A stretch of DNA of 64,000 nucleotides from Strigamia acuminata. Taxonomy: Eukaryota; Arthropoda; Chilopoda; Geophilomorpha; Linotaeniidae. Positions 56,601 to 64,000 of this stretch are shown here, piece by piece; position 1 is the first letter of the stretch; each line of letters opens with the position of its first letter. The DNA lies in NCBI GenBank assembly GCA_949358305.1, contig OX442314.1:43158581-43222580 (forward strand). The letters are read 5' to 3'. Both the position numbers and the translations under genes were made by a program. The notes under the pieces are model-generated. The model was not told the DNA's origin. It made no database searches and saw only the letters and a program-made list of their open reading frames with translations.

Positions 56601-58627
56601 ACCTCCAAAGTTATGTTAGCGATAATCAACCTCACTGAACATGCAATCAATGGTTGCCGTGGTCAGTGGTCTAAACTAGGAGGAGTTGTACGCAACCCCT
56701 GCATTGGGAAATGCACTCTAGAGGCACTGACTCCCACAGACTACACTTTGAATAAAGCTGTCGGTGTTCGGACAGACGCCAAATGGTCAGGGGAGGGCGA
56801 CGAGGCGCTGGACGCAACACACACAATTAGATGTACCATGAAATACATGAGACACTGCTGGTCACCTGTGGGTGGCCAAGTGGTCACATGTGCATTACGT
56901 GTGGTCTGCCCCTGACGCGTGACATTCTTCTGAACACTCACGAACCATCTCGCATGTTTAATAGAGATTTTCTTTTCAAATAACTCGCATTGGATTTTTA
57001 TTGTTGTTAGCTGTCCATTGCCCAAAAATACCTGACGGAACGGGACTACACATCAGTAACCCAAGTAATAAGATGAACACACGGGTCACATTTTCTTGCA
57101 AAAATGGCAATGCTCTCATTGGTTCTGAGCAGGCAATTTGTTTGCCTTCTGGGAATTGGTCCGCACCACCACCTGCTTGTGAAAGTGAGCTAATGCCCCC
57201 AAATTACAATTATATTTTATTGTGATTATTAATCTTTTTTTGTTTTTGTTTCAGATGTTGAATGTCCCGAAACAATTCCCGTGACAGATCGAGAATTACG
57301 AATGGTTATACAAAGTCGTGATGCCGGTGGAAAAGTTCTCTTTTCTTGCGCTCCGGGATACGGTCTTAGAGGTCCCGCGGAAACTATTTGTGAAAGCACT
57401 GGACAGTGGTCACAACCTTTACCTCACTGTGAAGGTAAACATAATTAATGCTAAAAAAAGAAAAACTAATAAAATGAAATTTTTTAGAGGTACGATGTCA
57501 TGTTCCAGAAGCTCCGGTCAATGGTTACATTCAAGGTCTTAATGCAGTGTATAAATCTAGTGACATAGTTCAATTCAATTGTAATCAGGGGTTCATGATG
57601 GAAGGACAAGCTATAATAGTATGTCAAGACAATGGAAGATGGTCTGGTTCTCTACCCACCTGTAACTATTTTTAGTTTTCGTTGCTAGAGTTTGGGGTAA
57701 CCGTGGTTTTTTTTTGGTTTTCCATTTTTTATAATTTCTCTTAATTTAATTTTCATAGAAAAATCAGTCGAATTAAACAGGTTTTTTTATGAGATCAAAT
57801 TATTGACACCCCCAAATTAATTGAAAAATCTCCCAAATCTATTTAATTGCACACCAATTATTCACACACTATTTTTATTTATTTTACCCCCATTTGTAGT
57901 TAACAACCCCCCAAAAATATTTATTTCAACACTGTTTGTTTTAACACTATTTTGCTTGATTTTTCCACCAAATTTTAAATATCTCCGGTTTTATGTTTGC
58001 AACGCCAGTGTGGCCTTAGATGGCCTACCGCGTTTGCGTTTATGCCCAATTGGAACATTCTAGGCCTCGGGTGGCACTACCAGAAAGCCTTTCTTTATGG
58101 CTTCATTCCATTTGTCTCCAGTCTCCATTTCTTAAGCAATAGGCTATTTGGTGCTTAAAACGTCGAAAACGTCGCAAAAACGTTCAAGGATTTGGGGGCA
58201 AACTTAATATGTGTGCAATTAAATATTTTAGGTGTTTTTATAATTATAAATAGGGGGTCAATAAATACAACCCTTTTTTATTGTATTTTTTAATTAAATA
58301 TTTATAATTTTTGCAGAAAATAACCATTCAAAAAAAAAAGAGCATTTACTGATTTATAGCCGATAAACCGCAATCCCAAACTCTATTCATTGCATTTGGT
58401 AAATTATTTAATCGTTTGACTTTTATACAGGCATTCAAGCGTGTACATATCCCGGTACCACAGTGGGCGGCACAGTATCTCAAGTGAAATTTTACTACAG
58501 CATTGGTGAAACCATCAAATTTGACTGTGCACGGGGACTAGAATTAAGTGGTGCTCGAATGCTACGTTGTTTACCAAATGGCAAATGGTCAAACACTATC
58601 CCAGCCTGTATTCCTGCTCAAGGCTAA
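43154..58627 (+). CDS. Secreted WAP / 17 CCP (sushi) / Ig protein, Hig-Hasp-LEV-9 type
   Basis: Nineteen coding exons: 43154-43226, 46137-46301, 46365-46544, 47609-47800, 47861-48034, 48568-48741, 48808-48984, 49164-49343, 49419-49592, 53096-53401, 53477-53695, 54134-54538, 54833-55114, 55193-55462, 56244-56555, 57011-57184, 57255-57434, 57488-57661, 58431-58627; 4008 bases, 1335 residues. Exon 1 is a signal peptide. Exon 2 is an 8-cysteine WAP domain. Exons 3-14 hold 13 CCP modules (two in 54134-54538), exon 15 an Ig domain (SIYHAQRDDSGLYTC), and exons 16-19 four CCPs. A basic furin-like site (HKRRKRS) follows CCP8. Every intron is in phase 1. Related LEV-9 and Hig/Hasp are secreted synaptic-cleft scaffolds that cluster acetylcholine receptors. 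The C-terminal half looks Hig-like and the N-terminal half LEV-9/Hasp-like. No second leader exon was seen, so one gene is the simplest model, although introns 1 and 9 are long. Confidence 0.8.
43227..46136. other. Intron 1 of the WAP/CCP gene
   Basis: 2.9 kb of AT-rich sequence with no coding. Contents: T and A homopolymer runs (43880-43925, 44255-44290), a GAGACGAGACATCTC-type dyad stretch at 44560-44680, and a degenerate ~60-120-bp tandem repeat at 45390-45960. Confidence 0.6.
45390..45960. repeat. Degenerate tandem repeat, GGTCAAAAATTGAATGTTT type
   Basis: Phrases such as CCAAAAATTGAATGTTT, TTAATTATTTTGG and GAATGAATTTTTTGGG recur in the same order about five times with drift, in intron 1 of the WAP/CCP gene. 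Confidence 0.7.
46724..47291. mobile_element. hAT-like MITE rich in ACCGGTATT motifs
   Basis: Ends TAGGGTTTCTC and GAGAAACCCTA are inverted. Subterminal regions on both sides are packed with ACCGGTATTT/AATACCGGT, while the middle is AT-rich. I found no target duplication. It lies in intron 3 of the WAP/CCP gene. Confidence 0.6.
47562..47606. repeat. (TTTA)n microsatellite used as a splice-acceptor tract
   Basis: About eleven TTTA units run directly into the acceptor AG (47607-47608) of the CCP2 exon, taking the place of a normal polypyrimidine tract. Confidence 0.85.
48056..48500. repeat. Decamer array AATATTGCAA / AATATTGAAA
   Basis: More than 30 near-perfect 10-bp units fill intron 5 of the WAP/CCP gene. 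The long open frames on both strands (for example NILQYFAIF repeats) come from the lack of stops in the repeat and are not genes. Confidence 0.93.
49702..49885. mobile_element. 184-bp inverted-repeat MITE
   Basis: GTTGGAGTCGGGCCGTAAGC...TACATGCATAGTG mirrors CACTATGCATGTA...GCTTACGGCCTGACTCCAAC, giving ~55-bp arms with few mismatches around a ~70-bp centre. No clear target duplication. Confidence 0.85.
50577..51335. mobile_element. Palindromic mariner-like MITE, 760 bp
   Basis: Ends ACAGGGTGGAACAAAAGTCTG and CAGACTTTTGTTCCCCCCTGT are inverted and flanked by TA. The two halves mirror each other over roughly 250-300 bp each (AAAGTTGGGTGGGGCAATC against GATTGCCCCACCCAACTTT). No transposase. A half copy lies at 54565-54811, and a related end occurs at 59167. 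Confidence 0.8.
53795..54030. repeat. Four tandem copies of a ~60-bp unit in intron 11
   Basis: The unit is AAATGGCTAAGAATGGCCAT, then TTTTTGACAAAAACGCCCAT, then TTTTACATTG. Copies differ at a few bases. Confidence 0.85.
54565..54811. mobile_element. Half copy of the mariner-like palindromic MITE
   Basis: Aligns with 51055-51300 in the same orientation (GCGATTTTCTTAAAA through TTTTCAGAAAT) and lacks the other arm. It lies in intron 12 of the WAP/CCP gene. Confidence 0.8.
55765..56035. repeat. Nine-fold 30-bp tandem repeat in intron 14
   Basis: The unit GAATTTGACTCAAATTTGCC then ATTTTTCAAT repeats about nine times. Its frames (FNEFDSNLPF) are repeat-derived. Confidence 0.9.
56556..57010. other. 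Intron 15 with LTR-family termini
   Basis: At 56759 TGTCGGTGTTCGGACAGACG and the following GACGAGGCGCTGGACGCAACAC match the outer-element LTR end. At about 56929 TTCTGAACACTCAC matches the same end in the opposite orientation. The inner part differs, so this is a rearranged LTR fragment. Confidence 0.5.
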
Positions 58628-59961
58628 AAATAATAATAATAACGCGCCGAAAGAGGAAATTTTCAGACGAACAAATAAGCCATATCAATTAATTACAGTG
58701 TACTGTCGTGAATTGCATACTTTCCGTTATAAAAAGTAATTTTACCGAAAGTAGCTGTATCACTTGGTTTTATAGGTAGCTCAATTATTCTGTTACTACT
58801 CTTTAAAAGCAGTGTAAATATTCATTTAACTAATTTGTATGTCAGTTTAGACATTTGCAATTTCTGGTCTTCCAATCGATTGTCATTTATTGTATTTCTT
58901 CGTTCTACTGGATTACAATCTGAAATGGTAGTTTTTGGTTGTGTGTTCTAGCATCGCACTTACAAATTATTTTTTTAAGTTTCAGTCACTACAAAAATGA
59001 ATAAATTTATAGTCATACATTTTCATAAAGTAGTTATTAAAAATATCCATTTTTGGTTTTCAATGGTGTCTGATATTTAATGCCGTCGTCAGTCAAACGT
59101 TATAAATTAAAACATCCTTCGGAATCGTCATGTATGTACAATAGACGTATACACATGTTTTATTGTACAGGGTGGTCAAAAAGTCTGGTTCACAGTAAAT
59201 AATTCCCAAACTGTTTTAGATTTTAATTTAGCAAAATGATTGTCAGGGTAGTATTTTTGGGGATATCCAATTATGACATCCAACTTGACCTCTGAGGTCA
59301 TCTTCAAGGTCATCCATATTGTAATGCGAGAACCGTGACAGATAGAAAGAAAAGGTGATATAGAAAGTTGTAGAGCACGATCCAATTAGTATACAACTGG
59401 TTTTAAAAATTTATCTCTCTGTGAAAAGTTTTGAGAAAAAAGGTTTAAAACGTTAGTCTACTCAGCTTTACCGAAGGGTTTCGGGAAAACAACATTACTG
59501 GCGACGATCGGATGTTTTTCGGAACGAGTTTGGATCCGAGCGACTCCTCGTACAACAAACAAGGAAAACATTTTATGGCTGAGGTGTTTACTGACGAAAT
59601 TGAGCGACGTTTCGAGGTGAATGGTTACAGGGGCTTGAGAAGAACGTTTGGGACGTTTATTCCGGTTTATATCGCATTTCCGCACGCTTGCGCAGGCTAT
59701 TACCAGTGTTTTTCAAGTATAGGATCAACGATTTGATACCCATAATTCCTCAGTGCGCAGTCCAGTAGTATTTAGGTCTGTGATGAAACCTGCCTGATGT
59801 CGTGTGAAATATCATCTACGAATGTTGTTTCTTTAGCGTAATTATTAACGGTCACTATAAAACATGATACAAAAATCCTGCTGTAATAAAATGTGTAGTC
59901 TACTTACCAAACAGAATAAAACCAACATAACAAGAAGCATCTTTGAAACTTCTAAAAAGCT
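58628..59961. other. 3' region of the WAP/CCP gene and intergenic space
   Basis: AATAAA at about 58999 is a candidate polyadenylation signal. At 59166 a TACAGGGTGGTCAAAAAGTCTG end of the mariner-like family opens a region of diverged repeat with mirrored phrasing to 50600-50800. Short ORFs on both strands at 59458-59736 have no recognisable domain. Confidence 0.5.
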
Positions 59962-61110
59962 ATGAGGAACTTCAAAAGTGTCATGATTTTGCTACTGCTT
60001 GTAACTCTGTGTCAATTTGTACCCACAACATGTTCAAAAACCACAACCCCTGCTGCTGAAAAATTTCCTGAATATGAAGACGACGATGAAAAAGGTGATA
60101 AGTATATAGAAATTCATTTCCAAACAAAGAAATAAAATTTCTTTTTCTTAGTTTTTAGCGAAACTTTTCTATCACTTTTTCTATCAAATTTGTTCTCATT
60201 TTAGGTCATGGTCACCTTCACAGGCACGATGACCCTGATTTAGGTTAGTTGGTCGAAACGAAACTTTACCATTGATTGGAGCATTATTGTGTCGTACTAT
60301 AACATGTTATAGTTATGACTTGATTCGTCAACAGTTGTGCTCGCCACGATTTTTCGAAAAATAGTGGTTGTCTACCCCTTTACATAGCTCCATTACGCCT
60401 TTTTTGAGGGCCTTGGAGATCCATACATCCAGTTTAGAAAAGTTTCCTGAGATATAGACGGTGTCAAATCTGTTTAGTTTTTAATTTTATCTCATTCTGT
60501 TTACAAGTTATGAGAAATATTGTAAATAGCTACTTTTTGGAGTTTTTAATTTTTTCTCTTTAACTATTCATTTTTTTCCAAAAAACTTTTAACGAAATGA
60601 TAGCTCTAACATTCCTTTAAATCCTCCTAAAACGATTTTTACTTGTGAGAAATAGTTTCTAAGAAATTTCAAATATTAAAAGTTCAAAAAAATAGAGTAT
60701 GCCATTTTTTTTGGCAAAGAGTTGTACTTCCTATTTGAGGGCCCCTAATCTGCAATATCATAATTTTTTAAACTAATTTTAATCAAATTAATGTGTTAAA
60801 ATCAATTTGATACAAATTAATGTTCAAATCTTTTTTTTTATATTTAAATTTTCTGGCATTGGGGGCCCCTAAATTTATGGGGCCTGTGCACCCACAACTT
60901 AAACCCTTATGAACACATAAGGCTGTAAATTTGTACTCGTATTTCTTGATCTCTTAAGGCATAATTTAAGGTACCGACCATGAGCACGATGCCCATAAAG
61001 ATGCCAAAGATGCCCATAAACATGACCACAAAGATGCCAAAGATGCCCATAAACATGACCATAAAGATGCCAAAGATGCACATAAAGATGATCATAAGAA
61101 AAAGCCATAG
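59962..61110 (+). CDS. Secreted His/Asp-rich repeat protein
   Basis: Three coding exons, 59962-60094, 60205-60243 and 60971-61110, joined in phase 1 throughout, give 103 residues. The start MRNFKSVMILLLLVTLCQF is a clear signal peptide. A Thr/Lys stretch and an acidic run (EYEDDDEK) follow, then a His-rich mini-exon (HGHLHRHDD), and an 11-residue repeat built on HDHKDAKDAHK, about three copies, before a Lys-rich end. The repeat unit is 33 bp in the DNA. A further intron seems to follow in the 3'UTR (donor GTAAGT at 61120). His/Asp repeats of this type bind divalent metals such as zinc, copper or nickel in other proteins; metal binding is an inference here. No family is recognised. Only one Cys remains after the leader, so it is not a disulfide-rich peptide. 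Confidence 0.68.
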
Positions 61111-61976
61111 TTCTTGTTGTAAGTACAATAAATTTTGTTATTCTCAGATTATTGGTTAAAAATTGAGGCTGCAGCCTCCATCAGTACATTTTGTTCTTTC
61201 TTTTTTCAGATTAAATGTTTAATGAATAAAAATGCAAATTTAAAAAAAAAATAATGGCATGTAAGTTAGAATAAATTCTTTTAGTCAGATTTTGCTCTTT
61301 TTTTTACCACAAAATTGTCCAGAATTGCCTGAAAACAGCTCTTCCTGATCAAATTGATGCAGTTTCCTCAACACAAATAATAAGACAGGAAACAATTAGA
61401 GATATTGTATTAATATAGTATATTAATTGTATATTAATTAATGTATAATTACTATTTTATTTCAGCCTGAAGATAAGACATCTACTCTTCTTTATTCCAT
61501 TACAATTGCTTCATGAAACTCTTTTAAAATTCCAATAATGTCCAAACGTGCACTCTAAACCACAGTCGCCACCTCTTCTCAAAACGAACTAACTTAATTT
61601 TTTTTGGCATTTTCACGACAGTTGCTACCACCAGACGTAGCTGTAGTCATTGTCAGAATGAATTTCATATATTTTAACGGCAAAAATCTTTATTTTTACT
61701 TTTGGAGTTGATAATTCAACATTATTACATAGAGCATAATATAAAATGAGTGCATATAATTTTCTCAAGCCCCATATTAATATATATATTTGTAAATTAC
61801 AAATTACTTAAGAAATATTGTATAAATGCATGGAATAGACAAATCTATGACAGTATGACATGAAGAGTGTTACAGCACATTACACTGCACAAAGGCATAT
61901 TATTTACACTTAAATTTAACCTCAAAAGGAACCAAAATATGGACAAGTGTTTCACACCCATAAAAGTGTAACCTTT
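61111..61976. other. Intergenic region, AT-rich
   Basis: It holds the probable 3'UTR of the His-rich gene (AATAAA at about 61127 and a later acceptor TTTTTTCAG near 61208) and otherwise nothing I can support. Confidence 0.5.
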
Positions 61977-62361
61977 TGTGACCAGCTGCCCCTGCGCGCT
62001 GATCACTGCCCTTCAGCGCACGGCAGTTGGCGCAGCGCTGGTGGAGCTGCAGGCCCTTGATTGTCCAATCGGGCCCCGGAAATGACCGTTCCAGAAGTGG
62101 GTGAGCCTTGTAGTGGCCCATGAGTTGTTGAACAATCAGCATGGTGAACGGTCGCAATCCGACCGCTCTCTAAACTGACTACAAAACAAAGGCAATCCAA
62201 CTGATCGGCGTGGCGACATATCCTTAGACAACAATAAAGCTACCGTATAATAAGAACTAAACCTGTGTCTCTTGTGTATTTCATGGTTAATTTCATCGTA
62301 TGTTGCGTCCAGCGTCTTGTGGCCCTTCCCTGACCACGTGGCACTCGTCCTAACACTCACA
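61977..62361 (+). mobile_element. Solo LTR of the outer-element family
   Basis: Reads TGTGACCAGCTGCCCCTGCG...AACACTCACA, 385 bp, with internal deletions relative to the 616-bp LTR. The perfect 4-bp target duplication cttt lies at 61973-61976 and 62362-62365. Confidence 0.85.
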
Positions 62362-62415
62362 CTTTTATTCTTTTATAACACCTTGACCTATCGTATATTT
62401 CGTGTACTGTATGGC

Positions 62416-64000
62416 TCAAAGGAACCTGCCCCTGCACACACGGCGCAAACCCATAAATCCGCCCACGCATGTCGTTTGCAATAAGTGTAAGAACGAAAGA
62501 ACTGACATTCCAAGTAAAAATCCTAAAATTGATCCAACATCACCGATGCATTTTGAAAATGGCATAACAAATCGTTGTTTAAATATTTCATTAATATTGG
62601 TCTTAAAATAAAATTTAGTTAATGCTACACTAAAATACTGGTCTGATAGTGCACTGAATGCAGTATAAAAAATCTGATTGCAGGCAGGACGACAGTTGCA
62701 GGCGCGATTAACATCGGTGTTGGAATAAACATTCGCAAAGGATTTTCTTGTTAATTTAGCTGAAGTCGATGTCTTGCACAGAGGTAATGGCGATGAATTC
62801 ATAAATGGCAATCTTTTTATGTACAATAAAACATAAAAAAAACATTAATTAGACTGAATTTATAAATTATTTCAAGGAAATGTTCAACCTGCAGTCGATG
62901 TTTTCTTCTGACAACAACTTCCCAAAGCATTCAGTTTGACACGTTTTGAATTCATTTGCAGACACACATGGATTTATTGGAGAGTTCATTCTCTGAATCT
63001 AAAGATTTAATACCATTTATTATTTTTACCATACTTGTAGCAAGCCAGCAATGCATATACCGGTAGTGAAGAATACTTACAGTTTGTTTGAAGAACTCAA
63101 CAAACATCCATGAATCGTAAGGTTGAATTGCAAAGGGTATGATATTGATTGCTTTGTGTGTTTGCGTTAAAAACATCTGTTGGTAATACTGCAAAAAATC
63201 TTACATTACTGTTGTTTCACGCGGTCTAATTAGGGATGGCTAATGCAGCCATCGCATTGGGAAATGCACTGTGAGACAACCATCATACCTCTAGACAACA
63301 ATAAAGCTATAATAATAACTAAACCCATGTCTCTTGTGTATTTCGTGGTTAATCTCTTCATGTGTTGCGTCCAGCGTCTTGTGGCCCTGCCCTGACCACG
63401 TGGCATCCGTCCAAACGCTCACAATTTATGGGCAACAAACATTTCAGAATTCTGCACAAGAGACGACAGCGCAGAAATGAACATAGCAATACTTACAAAC
63501 CATTCAATTGAAAACTTACTGCAATTACTGTGCAATTATTGAAATGTAGGAGTAATAAAATGCAACTATATCATACTTGAGAATTCTTGCATTTTAAGTC
63601 ATCTGGAAGATAGACCAGAAGTGTTGCACTGTCTCTCGGAGTGAATCGAGCAACGGCTAAAAAAAATTACATCGTATGTTAACAACCGGTAAACCTAAAT
63701 ATTTTTAAAAAAGCAGAACCTGATTCTAAATTAACACAGTTTCCATACATTGTTCCTAGATGAGTCCTATTTCCAAATATAATCTTAAAGCCTGAAATAT
63801 CTTTTGCAGCTGCAATTGCAATCCCCTTAATAAGCAAGCAATTAAAAAACAGTAAAAATACAAACAATAACGTCCCTACTTCAGCTATGTCATAATTCTC
63901 CATGTTTCCAGATTCTTGCCACAAAAGTTCAGCATTGGCAGCAAAAGTGGATGGATAATCAAGCAATTCTAAAATATCCACATCCTCCCCACAACTATCA
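62416..64000 (-). CDS. DEG/ENaC sodium channel, C-terminal part
   Basis: The 3' end of a gene running off the right edge. Minus-strand exons fitting splice motifs and phase: a first exon from about 63890 to beyond 64000 (left boundary unsure), 63791-63720, 63656-63577, 63188-63081, 62992-62889 and 62812-62416. Signatures: MYGNCVNL, a cysteine-rich run near the end of the extracellular domain (C-X-C-X2-A-C then an FYTAFSALSDQYFS segment), and the second membrane helix GSILGFLLGMSVLSFLHLL with a G-M-S triplet matching the G/S-X-S selectivity filter. The family forms trimeric amiloride-sensitive Na+ channels with two membrane spans and a large Cys-rich ectodomain; animals use them in mechanosensation, peptide gating and acid sensing. 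The usual Glu late in TM2 is replaced by His. The cytoplasmic tail after TM2 is short. Subfamily cannot be set from this part. Confidence 0.78.
63265..63423 (+). mobile_element. LTR fragment in a DEG/ENaC intron
   Basis: The final part of the outer-element family LTR in plus orientation (CTAGACAACAATAAAGCTAT...GTCCAAACGCTCACA). The upstream part is truncated, and no target duplication was found. Confidence 0.65.

Noticed and set aside
59458-59736. Overlapping 74-75 residue ORFs on both strands
   Set aside because: No recognisable domain, no splice context, and they lie in sequence related to a mariner-like MITE.

Overview
The window is nuclear DNA from an animal. Genes have spliceosomal introns with GT/AG ends, and their products are metazoan: a WAP/CCP(sushi)/Ig matrix protein of the Hikaru genki / Hasp / LEV-9 kind, a DEG/ENaC channel, a BTB-BACK protein, a CXXC zinc-finger protein and secreted cystine-knot peptides. 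The Hig/Hasp/LEV-9 similarity points to an ecdysozoan, most likely an arthropod; I cannot name the species. The DNA is AT-rich and dominated by transposons.

Layout. 1-0.65 kb is low-complexity DNA. 0.65-35.4 kb holds three diverged copies of a duplicated segment (copies 2 and 3 lie about 5.6 kb apart), each with a small secreted knottin gene on + (1262-1942, 27511-28225, 33260-33844). Copy 1 was split by an LTR retrotransposon (2146-22440, TSD aagt), and that element's left LTR was later split by a second, young, Ty3/Gypsy-type element (2372-14824, TSD cggt). The intact right LTR, and the other copies of the duplicated segment, preserve the empty sites, so both insertions can be read to the base. 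The young element has nearly identical 1066-bp LTRs, PBS, PPT, gag, a canonical -1 frameshift site with a hairpin, pol, and an unrecognised GC-rich third ORF where env would lie. The older element keeps a truncated gag, a pol tail and a different, frameshifted third ORF, with the pol core missing. The duplicated segments also carry hAT-like and piggyBac-like MITEs, a solo LTR and a repeated orphan signal-peptide exon on -.

35.5-38.0 kb is a three-coding-exon CXXC gene on -. 38.76-39.77 kb is an intronless BTB-BACK gene on +. 40.0-42.2 kb is a higher-order satellite of an ~11-bp motif. 43.15-58.63 kb is one large + strand gene of 19 coding exons (about 1335 residues by my model): signal peptide, WAP, 13 CCP, Ig, 4 CCP, every intron in phase 1. 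Its introns hold decamer arrays, palindromic MITEs and other repeats. 59.96-61.11 kb is a small + gene for a secreted protein with a His/Asp/Lys/Ala repeat tail. 62.4-64.0 kb is the 3' end of a DEG/ENaC channel gene on -, running off the right edge.

The host genes are not an operon. At family level, the Hig/LEV-9-type scaffold and the DEG/ENaC channel both suggest neuronal or neuromuscular roles, and the knottins and His-rich peptide are secreted. Exon boundaries were read by eye from splice motifs and reading phase and need transcript support.
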